Counted from the first letter of the stretch, positions 8,323 through 17,325 are shown. The stretch: DNA of 64,000 bases from Neobacillus sp. CF12 (GCF_030348765.1 NZ_JAUCEU010000007.1:1482501-1546500), one strand, 5' to 3'. The notes: generated from the sequence alone by a model not told the origin. Numbers and translations: made by a program.

Positions 8323-10062
8323 TTAAACTGCCGTCAACCGAATGGCCATGTATTGTCGGGCCGGTAGTTCGATTCTGAAGTTGCCTTCAAATGTACCGTT
8401 TTGTTCCTCGATTGTCATATTCCAAGTATCTATGACGTCTACTTTATACTGAATTCCCGGTGACATGGTAAATTCACGGTAACTTGGCTGATTAAAGCCG
8501 TAATAATATAAGTAAAATTTGTCAACAATGCCCGCTGCTGGAGCATCCCATTCTGAGACTATTGGGTTTAGTATCCCATTTGGTGATTGTTCAACAATTT
8601 TCCGAAGGAATCCTATTCTTGAGGGACTGGTTCCGTGAAGTTCGCCGCCTTTTGACCACCAAAGTATATCTTCTGGATGCAAATACGTTTCACCATGGCC
8701 AACGTACCCACCTCGAATCGCACCTTCCCAAAATCTACGAACCATTTCCTGACCAGGAATGTTTCCCCAGCCCATATTGATATTCCCTTCATAACCGCAT
8801 TCATCAATCACCACTGGCTTACCCCATTGTTTTCGCCACTCATCTGTATTTTCTGATGTTCGATAGACATCAACCCTTTGGACACTGCAATGTGTAACCC
8901 AAGGTTTTGTATAATCATAGAATTTAAAGCAGTTATGAACCGAGATAAGATGGTTATATGGATCATGATTGGTTACGATGCTCGCGAATCGTTCCCAATC
9001 CTCCTCTTCCTTCGACCACATTAAATCGTATTCGTTGGCAAGGGACCACCACACATTTGAAAAAGCAGATAATCGGGCAGTTACGTATTTTAAATATCGA
9101 TCGTCAGCAGACTTGCCCATTTCTGAAAAGCCCCAACGATCATATGCATGGAAGAGAATCAAATCGGCTTCAATGCCTAACTTTTTAAGTTCTGCAATTC
9201 GTTGGTCTAGATGCTGGAAGAATGCTGGGTTGAATCTAGTATAATCAAACCCATCTTCTAATGAACCTTCAAAGGGATAGTGAATGGGCTCGTTTTCGTT
9301 GAATAAATAAGCCTTCGGAAAAATACACATCCTCATCTTATTGAATGGACCTTCAGATAAGGTAGTTAGCGTTTGCTCTTGGAGTTCATTTGGTTGCTGG
9401 GTCCATGCATAACAGGTTGTTCCCACCGGTAAATAACGGGTTCCATCGCTATAGGTAAAATGAAACGTATCAGCAACCCTCACCTGTCCGTGATTCTTAT
9501 CATTTGCTGGACCACACGTAAACTGTCCTTCTATACCATTCAATGAACGTGCATTACTCTTTGTCTGGTACGTCCATTGCCCTTCCTTTTCAGGCATAAA
9601 CCGGATTTTATATGTCCCATTGTCATCATAGAAACCGTTTATGTCAACGCTGTATCCATTGCACGAGAATTGCGCAGAAATGGCAACATCCACAAATGGA
9701 TTTCCATGGCTGGGTCCGTTTAATTCAATTTCGAATACGTCCCATTTACCAACAGATACTGGTGAGACAATCGTAGCTGAACCCTCAGGAATACGATCTG
9801 ATTCGTAATTGGATAAAGGAAGTATTTCTGTATTCGTATCGACTTCATATTCTACTGAAGACAGTTCATTCATCACTGTTCTCAACCAATCCTCTGACCG
9901 GTTAATCGACTGATTGACTGTCACATAATCTGATAAACTTCTCATTTTAGTAAAAAATATGTACGGAGAATCCTTCAGTTCGGGTGCATGCTTTAATAGT
10001 ATTTCTCTGCCTTCTGGACTTGCCAAAATGTAACCAATTTTAGTATCTTGAGTGAAAAACAT
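8323..10062 (-). CDS. DUF5060/DUF4038/DUF5605 glycosidase-like protein with N-terminal module
   Basis: The 579-residue protein has the same three-domain core as the 512-residue paralogue at 3024, here starting about residue 105. Likely catalytic residues are Glu344 (WWSLANEYD) and Glu421 (VIDECGYEG). Residues 1-70 form an additional, probably helical module beginning near TKIGYILASPEGREIL. The start at 10062 is supported by AGGAG 8 nt upstream and by similarity of this N-terminus to tails of its operon partners. No signal peptide is present. It is the middle gene of the operon, 83 bp after GH78 and 45 bp before GH3. Enzymatic activity is unknown; the setting points to a rhamnose-containing oligosaccharide. 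Confidence 0.87.
   Translation of the reverse strand: MFFTQDTKIGYILASPEGREILLKHAPELKDSPYIFFTKMRSLSDYVTVNQSINRSEDWLRTVMNELSSVEYEVDTNTEILPLSNYESDRIPEGSATIVSPVSVGKWDVFEIELNGPSHGNPFVDVAISAQFSCNGYSVDINGFYDDNGTYKIRFMPEKEGQWTYQTKSNARSLNGIEGQFTCGPANDKNHGQVRVADTFHFTYSDGTRYLPVGTTCYAWTQQPNELQEQTLTTLSEGPFNKMRMCIFPKAYLFNENEPIHYPFEGSLEDGFDYTRFNPAFFQHLDQRIAELKKLGIEADLILFHAYDRWGFSEMGKSADDRYLKYVTARLSAFSNVWWSLANEYDLMWSKEEEDWERFASIVTNHDPYNHLISVHNCFKFYDYTKPWVTHCSVQRVDVYRTSENTDEWRKQWGKPVVIDECGYEGNINMGWGNIPGQEMVRRFWEGAIRGGYVGHGETYLHPEDILWWSKGGELHGTSPSRIGFLRKIVEQSPNGILNPIVSEWDAPAAGIVDKFYLYYYGFNQPSYREFTMSPGIQYKVDVIDTWNMTIEEQNGTFEGNFRIELPARQYMAIRLTAV
9853..10062 (-). other. Shared terminal module, DUF5605 copy (N-terminal)
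   Basis: Residues 1-70. TKIGYILASPEGREILLKHA can be aligned without gaps to NSLKELLENDVTREIFEEEL of GH78, with PE[LI] directly after both. It ends in SEDWLRTVMNELSS, like the leucine helix of the other copies. The opening pattern resembles that of DUF1858-type domains, but this is only a resemblance. Confidence 0.6.
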
Positions 10063-10145
10063 CGCATGTACTCCTTTTAATAGAATAGTTAAGATTCACC
10101 GTGCTACTACAGCCTCAGGTTGAATAGCAGCACGCCCAATCTACA

Positions 10146-13040
10146 TTACTGGCGAACTAGAAGCAATCGTTCATCTAATTCATCTAATTTTTCAGTGGGT
10201 GCCAATGATTTAAATAGAGGTACTTGTGTTAATTCTCTTAGTGATTTTTCTAAAAATCTAGCTTTCACGAGTATATTACCAGCTATTTCTGGGAGTTCCT
10301 CTTCAAAAATCTCCCTCGTTACATCATTTTCTAGAAGTTCCTTTAAACTATTATTTGTACTAAAGGTCAGGATATAGCTTTTTGCAGGCTTATATTCGAA
10401 CACATACCTACCTGCCACAAGTTCACAATGTACCTGCTCACCATTTTGCCCTGCAGCAATCGTGCTATCAACTAGATTGACACCGTTTACTTTTATTGAT
10501 TCAAAGGCTGCATCTGGGAGGATCACATTTGCGGTTGTATTAAATGGAACAATAAAGGTGAATGACAATGCCCCGTCCTCTTTGATCTCCCATCCGCTCT
10601 CAATCTTTCCTGATGCAGAATTTAGCGTTGCCTTCGCATATTGAAGTTTTCCGTAAGGTTTTGGACTAAGTTTAATCTTTTTGAATCCAGGTGCATCCTC
10701 TACAGGATTAATGCCGCACATATGCTGATACATCCACTCAGCTATGGATCCATACGCATAGTGATTTAGTGAATTCATGTCTGTTCCACTAATCGAACCG
10801 TCCGGAAGAACTGAATTCCATCTTTCCCAAATCGTAGTTGCGCCTAATTTAACGGCATATAACCAACTTGGGAAGTCATCATTCAACAATAAGGTGTAGG
10901 CCGCGTCATTGGCTCCATTTTCCGATAGAACGTTACAGAAATAAGGAGTCCCGACAAATCCTGTTTTTAAATGCATATTGTCTTCACGAAGCTTTATCCT
11001 CAAATCTTCTATAACTCTTGGACGGAAGTTTTCCGGGATCAAATCCATATAAAGTGCAACAATCATCGCGGTTTGCGTGTTAATAGCACTTCTTCCATTT
11101 GGGGTAAAGTATTCATTCTTTATGGCTTCTTTAATCTCATTTACGAGATTCCTATATTCTTTTGCTAATTCTAGATTACCAAGAACCGCTGCAGCTTTTG
11201 ATACAAGTTGTGCAGAGTAACAATAATATGCAGATGCAATGTAATAGGAGTCTGTTCCTCCCATAGGGCTTTGTGGATCTGGCCCATCTTGTGAGAGCCA
11301 GTCGCCAAAATGGAATCCTACTTTCCACAATCTCTTTCCGCCTGATTCCTCATCCATTCTCTTAATGTAATCTACCCAGTCCTTCATCGTATCGAACTGT
11401 TGACGTAGCAATTCTTTGTCACCATAATGCAGGTATAATGTCCATGGAATGACCGTGGCCGCATCCCCCCAAGCCGCAGAGCCATGACCGCCAATAAATT
11501 GATTACCATCCTTTGGTTTTACAACCGGTACTGTAAACGGAACAGATCCACCTAATCTTTTTTGTTCTTCGCGTAAATCGAACATATACTTTTTGAAAAA
11601 AGCTGGTGAATACATATTAAAGCAGGCAGTGGGGGCAAATACTTGAGCATCCCCTGTCCATCCCATCCGTTCATCACGCTGTGGACAATCAGTTGGGACT
11701 TCCAAGAAGTTCCCCTTTTGTCCCCATTTGGCGTTATGGAATAATTGATTAACCAATGGGTTTGAAGTTTCAACATTCCCTATTTCTTCAATCTCACTAT
11801 AAAGAACACATCCGGTAAAGTCGTCAACATTGATATCTCCCTCATAACCAGTCAGTTTTACATATCGAAAGCCATAAAAGGTAAAGTGAGGTTGGACTTC
11901 TCGTTCACTTCCATCTGAAATGTATATGTGCTCTGCCTTTGCTGTACGGAGGTTATCTCGATAAAAACAATCATTCTGGAGAATTTCACCGTACTCAAGC
12001 TGAAGTTTGGTTCCTTTTGGTGCATTGGTTCTAAACCGTACCCAGCCAGTCATTACCTGCCCAAAATCCAAAACAGTTTCTCCGGCTGGTGTATGTATAA
12101 TCTCAATCGGTTTTCTCTCTTCCATTATTTTTACGGGAAGACTAATCCGTGCTTGGAATCGTTCTGTATTGACCTTTGTGAAACGTACACTTGTCCACTT
12201 GCTATCGTCAAAGTCCGCCAATGTCCAATTTTCTTGCTCTAGATTAGCGTCATAAACCTCTCCATCATAAATACCACTGAATGTAATCGGTGCCGGAGCA
12301 CTCTTCCATTCTTGATTAGAAGCAATCGTTACCTCTGAACCATCCGCTAAGGTGACAATGATTTCTGCAATTAGTGCAAATTCACTTCCATACAATTCGT
12401 GGTACCCGCCATCAAAACCAAAACGACCTTTGTACCATCCATTGCCTAGCATAATTCCAACAGCATTATCCCCACTCGTTAACAAATGAGTTACATCATA
12501 GGTTTGATACTGTAACCAGAAGTCATAGGCGTTATAACCAGGAGCAAAATATTCTTCACTGACTCTTTTTCCATTGATTTCTAGTTCATATAAACCTACT
12601 CCACTTATATAGGCTCTTGCAGAAGCAATAGGAGTTGGCAAATCGAATGTTTTTCTGATTAACGGATGGGTTTCCTTATCTACGTTAGCTGTAATCCATT
12701 GACCTTGCCATGGCTCGTCCATTTTTGCTGTTTCAAACCAAGCGACATCACTAGTAGCCTGATCTCCACTATTTCCCCATACCGTTACTCGCCAAAAATA
12801 TCTGGTTCGTGGTTTTAATTCAATGTCAGGTGTATAAGCTAGACTATCAATCTCTATTATTTTTCCGCTATTAAAAACAATATGTTCAAAATTTTCATCT
12901 AAGGAAATTTCTACTTGTGCGCCCGTTTGAAAAACAGACAGACTATTCGCGGACTCTGTTACCCATGAAAGACGTAATCGATCGAACTCAAAACCCAAGG
13001 GATTCTTAATTTGATTTGTTCTTAATTTAGTAATTATCAT
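10146..13040 (-). CDS. Alpha-L-rhamnosidase, GH78, with C-terminal module
   Basis: The 964-residue protein has the order of bacterial GH78 enzymes: N-terminal beta domains (about 1-320), an (alpha/alpha)6 barrel with the family signature DCPQRDERMGWTGDAQ near residues 450-465, and a C-terminal beta domain ending about 890. The acidic residues of that signature include the family's general acid. Residues 896-964 are an extra helical tail. There is no signal peptide, so it removes terminal rhamnose from imported oligosaccharides. The start has GGAGG 6 nt upstream. It is the first gene of an operon with DUF5605-579 and GH3. Upstream lie a 13/14 cre box and the AAGTCG direct repeat, so it is probably under the YesN-like regulator and CcpA. 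Confidence 0.95.
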   Translation of the reverse strand: MIITKLRTNQIKNPLGFEFDRLRLSWVTESANSLSVFQTGAQVEISLDENFEHIVFNSGKIIEIDSLAYTPDIELKPRTRYFWRVTVWGNSGDQATSDVAWFETAKMDEPWQGQWITANVDKETHPLIRKTFDLPTPIASARAYISGVGLYELEINGKRVSEEYFAPGYNAYDFWLQYQTYDVTHLLTSGDNAVGIMLGNGWYKGRFGFDGGYHELYGSEFALIAEIIVTLADGSEVTIASNQEWKSAPAPITFSGIYDGEVYDANLEQENWTLADFDDSKWTSVRFTKVNTERFQARISLPVKIMEERKPIEIIHTPAGETVLDFGQVMTGWVRFRTNAPKGTKLQLEYGEILQNDCFYRDNLRTAKAEHIYISDGSEREVQPHFTFYGFRYVKLTGYEGDINVDDFTGCVLYSEIEEIGNVETSNPLVNQLFHNAKWGQKGNFLEVPTDCPQRDERMGWTGDAQVFAPTACFNMYSPAFFKKYMFDLREEQKRLGGSVPFTVPVVKPKDGNQFIGGHGSAAWGDAATVIPWTLYLHYGDKELLRQQFDTMKDWVDYIKRMDEESGGKRLWKVGFHFGDWLSQDGPDPQSPMGGTDSYYIASAYYCYSAQLVSKAAAVLGNLELAKEYRNLVNEIKEAIKNEYFTPNGRSAINTQTAMIVALYMDLIPENFRPRVIEDLRIKLREDNMHLKTGFVGTPYFCNVLSENGANDAAYTLLLNDDFPSWLYAVKLGATTIWERWNSVLPDGSISGTDMNSLNHYAYGSIAEWMYQHMCGINPVEDAPGFKKIKLSPKPYGKLQYAKATLNSASGKIESGWEIKEDGALSFTFIVPFNTTANVILPDAAFESIKVNGVNLVDSTIAAGQNGEQVHCELVAGRYVFEYKPAKSYILTFSTNNSLKELLENDVTREIFEEELPEIAGNILVKARFLEKSLRELTQVPLFKSLAPTEKLDELDERLLLVRQ
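10149..10355 (-). other. Shared terminal module, GH78 copy (C-terminal)
   Basis: Residues 896-964, containing SLKELLENDVTREIFEEELP, then VPLFKSLAPTEKLDELDERLL. It corresponds to the tail of GH3 ([19 protein letters not shown]) and the head of DUF5605-579. It follows the final beta domain of the rhamnosidase. Confidence 0.6.
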
Positions 13041-13054
13041 TTCAAACCTCCTAA

Positions 13055-13068
13055 TTATAGCGCTTTCA
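13055..13068 (-). promoter_or_regulatory. cre box upstream of GH78 operon
   Basis: TGAAAGCGCTATAA matches 13 of 14 consensus positions. It lies 14 bp before the GH78 ATG, downstream of the likely promoter, a roadblock position for CcpA. Confidence 0.7.
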
Positions 13069-13116
13069 TTACAATTGTTTTACCACCATTATAGTCATCA
13101 AGCGAGCCCTAACTTT

Positions 13117-13185
13117 ATATTACGTTACAACCTTTTTTGAAACTATTCGAAATACGACTTCCTACTGTTGTTTATCCGACTTTTC
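13117..13185 (-). promoter_or_regulatory. AAGTCG direct-repeat operator A (GH78 operon)
   Basis: On the minus strand GAAAAGTCGGAT is followed, 22 bp from AAGTCG to AAGTCG, by GAAGTCGTAT (13153-13185). The same arrangement occurs at 17233-17264 and 20254-20286. A possible -10 (TAATAT, 13117-13122) lies 30 bp from the inner repeat, as at the other two sites. A TATAAT at 13088-13093 is an alternative -10. Two helical turns between direct repeats suit an AraC-type response regulator such as the YesN-like protein at 20272. Confidence 0.65.
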
Positions 13186-13195
13186 AGATATTGAC

Positions 13196-13228
13196 CATAA
13201 AAAAGAGCTAGAAAATAAATCCTAGCTT
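13196..13228 (-). terminator. Terminator after yesL-like gene
   Basis: AGCTAG (13206-13211) pairs with CTAGCT (13222-13227), and a run of six T follows on the minus strand (13198-13204 region). It ends the serine hydrolase/YesL unit. Confidence 0.75.
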
Positions 13229-13243
13229 GGTCAAAATTACTTT

Positions 13244-13879
13244 TTACGCTTTAGTTTCCTCTATCCCATTTGCTTTTTGGTCCATTTTAGCAAACACATA
13301 ATTACTAATAAACATTAGTAAATATCCGATTAAACTGCCGCTAAAGAATGGTATTAGACCAGGAAATTGATAGAATATGAATAAGATAAATCCAGATAAG
13401 ATAGACATACTAAACGTTGCGATTGGATTAAGGGTCATTAACAAAAAGGCATTTTTAATGATCCCTTTAACGCCAACATCAAAATGAACAAAAACTGGAA
13501 AAATGTATAAAAGTGTCAGCAGAAATACGAGAATGACGATTACGTTAGGAATATATAGAAACTTTAGGGATGGTAATGTTGTCGCATCAATAATCTTTAA
13601 ATTAGAGTACATAAAAAAACCAATACACACAATAATTAATCCTAATAAACTGCTTTTTGAAAATTCACTTTTGTAGGTTAACCAAAAGGTTTTAAATACA
13701 GGAATTTCATGCTGCTTCAATACCCATTTACGTATAACCGTAAACATCGCTGTTGTTGACGGAAAAAAGCCAAAAACAATTAATCCGAGCAGGGTAAATA
13801 AAACCCAAAGTATATTAACATACATAAGTCTCATGACCCATTCGGAAATACTATAAATTCCTCTCATAAAACCTTCCAT
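13244..13879 (-). CDS. YesL-like DUF624 membrane protein
   Basis: The protein has 211 residues with about five hydrophobic segments and the typical DUF624 start (MRGIYSISEWVMRLMYVNILWVLFTLLG). The ATG at 13879 is chosen over one 93 nt upstream because AAAGGGGG precedes it with good spacing and the length then equals that of YesL-type proteins. DUF624 proteins are regularly found beside Lpl-type sugar ABC importers and YesM/YesN systems; their function is unknown. It lies downstream of the serine hydrolase, 98 bp away, probably in the same transcript. Confidence 0.85.
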   Translation of the reverse strand: MEGFMRGIYSISEWVMRLMYVNILWVLFTLLGLIVFGFFPSTTAMFTVIRKWVLKQHEIPVFKTFWLTYKSEFSKSSLLGLIIVCIGFFMYSNLKIIDATTLPSLKFLYIPNVIVILVFLLTLLYIFPVFVHFDVGVKGIIKNAFLLMTLNPIATFSMSILSGFILFIFYQFPGLIPFFSGSLIGYLLMFISNYVFAKMDQKANGIEETKA

Positions 13880-13977
13880 CAGTTTTGGCCCCCTTTTTTC
13901 ATCTGTTCCACTCTCAACTGATAGACTAATTAAATTAATTGTATAAGAATTTGAAAGTTTCAGGTATCCCAACCGAT

Positions 13978-15135
13978 TTATATGGATCCATAGATAACTG
14001 AACGTAACCGTGGCTGGTGATATTCCTCGAAATTTGGAAGCATTTGCTGCATGTACACTGCGGATAGTTTTTCTTTTGGATCAATTGTCACCCAAGTGCC
14101 AGCTAATCCATTCCAGCCAAATTCACCAATGGGACTGTTGCTCCCCCCTGCTGGACGATCCATCATTACTTGCACTCCTAACCCATAGCCATATCCTGCA
14201 AGTCTTGGCCAATTATAATTCTGAAAATGTTCCGGTTGAAGGTGATTAGTTGCCATCAATTCAATTGTCTTTCTGCCAATAATTCGTACTCCATCTAATT
14301 CGCCATCATTTGCTAGCATGTGTGCAAAACGACTGTAATCACTTAGTGTTGAAAACAGCCCGCCACCGCCGCTTTCATAAGCAGAAAAATGCTCATCCAT
14401 TTCAGTATTTATCGTTAAACTTCCGTTTTCATCGCGGATATAAAGGCTTGCGAGACGGTGTTGTTTCTCTTTTGGAATGTTGAAAAATGTATCATTCATA
14501 GCAAGGGGTTCAAAAATTTCATCCTTTAAAAATCGACCTAAACTTTTACCAGATAATACCTCGATTAATGCTCCTAACACATCATGACTTAATCCATATT
14601 GCCATTGTGTACCTGGATCGAATGCAAGTGGAATAGCAGCTAGTGCTTGGGTAAGTGAACGGATATCCGTTTTTTCACCCAGTTGTTTTTTTCTCGCCAA
14701 TGACTCAGTTGCTAGTTTTACCTGACGTTCGGTTTCCGTCTCGCCCCAGCCATAAGTTAGACCAGAGGTCATCATGAATAAATCTTTAATCGTGATTGAT
14801 CTAGTAGCGGGAGTTATAGTATGTTCTCCGTTTTCTCCTGTCACAAGTACTTGTGGATGACTAAATTCTGGCAAGTATTCCTCAATTGGATCGGATAGTA
14901 AATATAGTCCACGTTCATAAAGTTTTAAAGCAGCTACACAGGTAACTACCTTTGTCATTGAATAAATCCGGAAAATGGTATCAGATGAAATCGGATTTTT
15001 TGTATCTATATCTGCGAATCCAACATAATCTTCAAAAACGGTTTCACCATTTCGAGTAACAGAACAGGAACATCCAGCTGGACCTTTTTCCACAAAACTT
15101 CTTAATAATTGGCGTAGATTGTGTAATGCTTCCAT
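13978..15135 (-). CDS. Class C beta-lactamase-related serine hydrolase
   Basis: The 385-residue protein has the Beta-lactamase (PF00144-type) fold. The nucleophile motif SMTK (S-x-x-K) is near residue 60, followed by a tyrosine motif in the WQYGLSHDVLGAL region. No clear signal peptide is present, so it is probably a cytosolic esterase or amidase rather than a penicillin-binding protein. The ATG at 15135 follows GGAGG by 8 nt; an upstream TTG lies inside that ribosome site. In this context an esterase acting on acylated oligosaccharides is possible, but that is inference. Only about 50 bp separate it from a strong terminator upstream and no good promoter is seen, so expression may depend on readthrough from the permeases. 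Confidence 0.85.
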   Translation of the reverse strand: MEALHNLRQLLRSFVEKGPAGCSCSVTRNGETVFEDYVGFADIDTKNPISSDTIFRIYSMTKVVTCVAALKLYERGLYLLSDPIEEYLPEFSHPQVLVTGENGEHTITPATRSITIKDLFMMTSGLTYGWGETETERQVKLATESLARKKQLGEKTDIRSLTQALAAIPLAFDPGTQWQYGLSHDVLGALIEVLSGKSLGRFLKDEIFEPLAMNDTFFNIPKEKQHRLASLYIRDENGSLTINTEMDEHFSAYESGGGGLFSTLSDYSRFAHMLANDGELDGVRIIGRKTIELMATNHLQPEHFQNYNWPRLAGYGYGLGVQVMMDRPAGGSNSPIGEFGWNGLAGTWVTIDPKEKLSAVYMQQMLPNFEEYHQPRLRSVIYGSI

Positions 15136-15184
15136 AGATATAACCTCCAACTAAAGAGTCAATTTCCTTTTTTCCAATCTTTAA

Positions 15185-15223
15185 AAATAAATAGCCCCGA
15201 TTGAAATTGGGGCTATTTATTTT
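15185..15223 (-). terminator. Strong terminator after the ABC permeases
   Basis: AAATAAATAGCCCC (15185-15198) pairs perfectly over 14 bp with GGGGCTATTTATTT (15209-15222), with a 10-nt loop. The U-rich half follows the GC core on the minus strand. It lies between the permease and serine hydrolase genes. Confidence 0.85.
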
Positions 15224-15244
15224 ATCAATGACTTTTCGATAGAA

Positions 15245-16132
15245 TCATCCTTTTACAGACCCTAAGGCAATTCCTTTTACTAAGTATTTTTGGAAGAATG
15301 GGTAGGCAATTAAAATTGGCAAGACCCCAATTACGGCAATGGCCATTCGAACTCCTGTTGTTGGAATTTGCGCTGCTGCAGTACTTGTGTTTGATCCTAG
15401 ATTACTAGTGGCTAAAAATTGAATGTCTTGTAACATTCGATTTAACATGTTTTGGATACTGAATAACGACGGTTCAGTGATATAGATCAATCCATTAAAC
15501 CAATCATTCCAATAACCAATTGTTTGAAGCAGTCCAATTGTAGCTAAAATTGGCAATGAAAGTGGAAGAATGATCGAGAAGAATGTTCTAAACTCCCCTG
15601 CACCATCCATTCGAGCAGATTCAATTACTGGCTCAGGAATGGAGGTAATAAAAAATGTCCGCATTAACAAAACATTAAATCCATTCATTAGTAATCCAGG
15701 TACGATTAATGCCCAGATAGTGTTTTTCACATCAAAGATTTGAGTATATACGAGATAAGTTGGGACTAGCCCACCGTTGAATAATAGTGTAAAGAATACA
15801 AAGAAAGCGAAAACGTTTCTGTATGGTAAATCTCGGCGAGATAGCGCATAGGCTAACAACGATGTAATCGCTAGACTGGAAACGGTCCCTATCACTGTAA
15901 CAAATACGGTAATTCCGTATGCTCTTACAATACTAGCTGAGTTATTAAATAAATACTCGTAGGCTGCTAAACTAAATTCCTTTGGCCAAAAAGCATAACC
16001 ATCTTTCAATATTGAAGCCTCTTCCGTAAGTGAAGATGCCACTAAAATGATGAACGGAATGATGGAACCGGCCGCAAGGATTGCTAAGAAGACATGTGAA
16101 ACATATTGTGTTATACGATCAGATTTATACAT
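15245..16132 (-). CDS. Carbohydrate ABC permease, LplC/YtcP type
   Basis: The 295-residue protein has six hydrophobic segments and the EAA loop for contact with the ATPase (ESARMDGAGEFRTFFSIILPLSLP, near residues 175-200). It resembles the YtcP/LplC half of importers for rhamnogalacturonan-type oligosaccharides in Bacillus. It begins 15 bp after the partner permease, so the two are co-transcribed. No ATPase gene is present nearby; such systems commonly borrow a shared MsmX-type ATPase encoded elsewhere. GGTGG lies before its ATG. A strong terminator follows. Confidence 0.93.
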   Translation of the reverse strand: MYKSDRITQYVSHVFLAILAAGSIIPFIILVASSLTEEASILKDGYAFWPKEFSLAAYEYLFNNSASIVRAYGITVFVTVIGTVSSLAITSLLAYALSRRDLPYRNVFAFFVFFTLLFNGGLVPTYLVYTQIFDVKNTIWALIVPGLLMNGFNVLLMRTFFITSIPEPVIESARMDGAGEFRTFFSIILPLSLPILATIGLLQTIGYWNDWFNGLIYITEPSLFSIQNMLNRMLQDIQFLATSNLGSNTSTAAAQIPTTGVRMAIAVIGVLPILIAYPFFQKYLVKGIALGSVKG

Positions 16133-16147
16133 TTCATTCCACCTCCA

Positions 16148-17128
16148 TTAAAATAATGCATTGTCTTTATTTTTTCTACGCACAAGATAATTCGATAATA
16201 GTACAAGAATAAAACCAACGATTGATTGATATAACCCTGCTGCTGCAGACATTCCAATATCACCAAGTTGGATTAATCCACGGTAAACGTACGTATCAAT
16301 AACGTTTGTCGTATCATAAATTGCACCGGAGTTCATTGGTACTTGGTAGAACAATCCAAAATCAGAATAGAAGATTCGCCCGATTGCTAGTAAAGTCATC
16401 ATCACAATGACTGGCATGATTGACGGGATTGTGATGTACCAAATTTGTTGAAGTTTAGAAGCTCCATCTAGAGTAGCGGCTTCATAGTACTCTTGGTCGA
16501 TCCCAATTATAGCTGCTAGGTAGATAACACAGAGGAAACCTACTCCCTTCCACATATGGATGAATGTTAAAATATAAGGCCAATATTTTGATTCGAAATA
16601 CCATGAAATTTCTTCAAGACCTAGCATTGGTAAGAGTGTTTTATTGAAATAACCTACATCCACACTTAGAAAAGCAAAACCTAGATAACTTACAATTACC
16701 ATTGAGATCAAGAATGGAAGTAAAATGACACTCTGATAAAAACTTTTAGCTAGTTTATTCTTGATTTCATTTAACATAATGGCAACTACGATTGCTATAA
16801 CAGTATTAATGATAATAAATGCACCATTATAAAGAATCGTATTTCTGGTAATGACGTATGCATCTCTTGTACTAAATAAATATTCAAAGTTCTTTAACCC
16901 AATCCACTCGCTAGCAAAGATCCCTACAGAGTAGTTGACATCTTTGAAAGCAATGGCTAGCCCGGCCATTGGTAGATAGTTGTTGATTAATAGATAAATG
17001 ACCCCAGGTACCATCATGATAAAAAGGGGTAAATACCGTTTAAATCTAATCATTCTGCTTTTTACTTTTGTCGCTGGTACTACTTGGACTTTTGTGTCCA
17101 ATGTTTTTACTGTAGCTTCTTGTGACAT
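16148..17128 (-). CDS. Carbohydrate ABC permease, LplB/YteP type
   Basis: The 326-residue protein has a cytoplasmic N-terminus, about six membrane segments and the EAA loop (EAATLDGASKLQQIWYITIPSI, near residue 225). The ATG at 17128 has AGGGGG 7 nt upstream; a GTG one codon earlier is less likely. It is the first gene of the permease pair. Its promoter region carries a 13/14 cre box and the AAGTCG direct repeat (operator B), so it is controlled like the binding protein gene at 18658, although an IS element and a terminator now separate the two. Confidence 0.93.
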   Translation of the reverse strand: MSQEATVKTLDTKVQVVPATKVKSRMIRFKRYLPLFIMMVPGVIYLLINNYLPMAGLAIAFKDVNYSVGIFASEWIGLKNFEYLFSTRDAYVITRNTILYNGAFIIINTVIAIVVAIMLNEIKNKLAKSFYQSVILLPFLISMVIVSYLGFAFLSVDVGYFNKTLLPMLGLEEISWYFESKYWPYILTFIHMWKGVGFLCVIYLAAIIGIDQEYYEAATLDGASKLQQIWYITIPSIMPVIVMMTLLAIGRIFYSDFGLFYQVPMNSGAIYDTTNVIDTYVYRGLIQLGDIGMSAAAGLYQSIVGFILVLLSNYLVRRKNKDNALF

Positions 17129-17153
17129 CACTCATCCCCCTGTTCTAATAAAA

Positions 17154-17167
17154 TGTTTTCGCTTACA
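17154..17167 (-). promoter_or_regulatory. cre box upstream of the permeases
   Basis: TGTAAGCGAAAACA matches 13 of 14 consensus positions and lies 25 bp before the permease ATG. Confidence 0.68.
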
Positions 17168-17185
17168 TTTCATTGTTATTACTAT

Positions 17186-17264
17186 GTTATAACCCAATGA
17201 TAAACTAGTTCCTAGGGTCCTACTATTCGAATTACGACTTTCGTTTTTGTTTATCCGACTTTTC
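17186..17264 (-). promoter_or_regulatory. AAGTCG direct-repeat operator B (permeases)
   Basis: GAAAAGTCGGAT and AAGTCGTAATTCGAATAGT (17233-17264 and inward) repeat the arrangement of operator A, with a 21-bp period. A and B also share TCGAATAGT just inside the inner repeat. Candidate -10s are TATCAT (17197-17202), 30 bp from the inner repeat, and TATAAC (17186-17191). Confidence 0.65.
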
Positions 17265-17325
17265 CGACAACTTGTTTGTCTTTTCTAAGTTCTCAGCTTG
17301 CTTATTGAGATTAGGCTATAAAAAA

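Noticed and set aside
9853..10062. N-terminal extension of DUF5605-579 as an artefact of a wrong start
   Set aside because: AGGAG lies 8 nt before the ATG, and the segment resembles the tails of both operon partners, so it is probably translated.
11928..12255. Plus-strand reading frames opposite GH78
   Set aside because: They lie antisense to a conserved enzyme, have no ribosome site and look unlike any protein.
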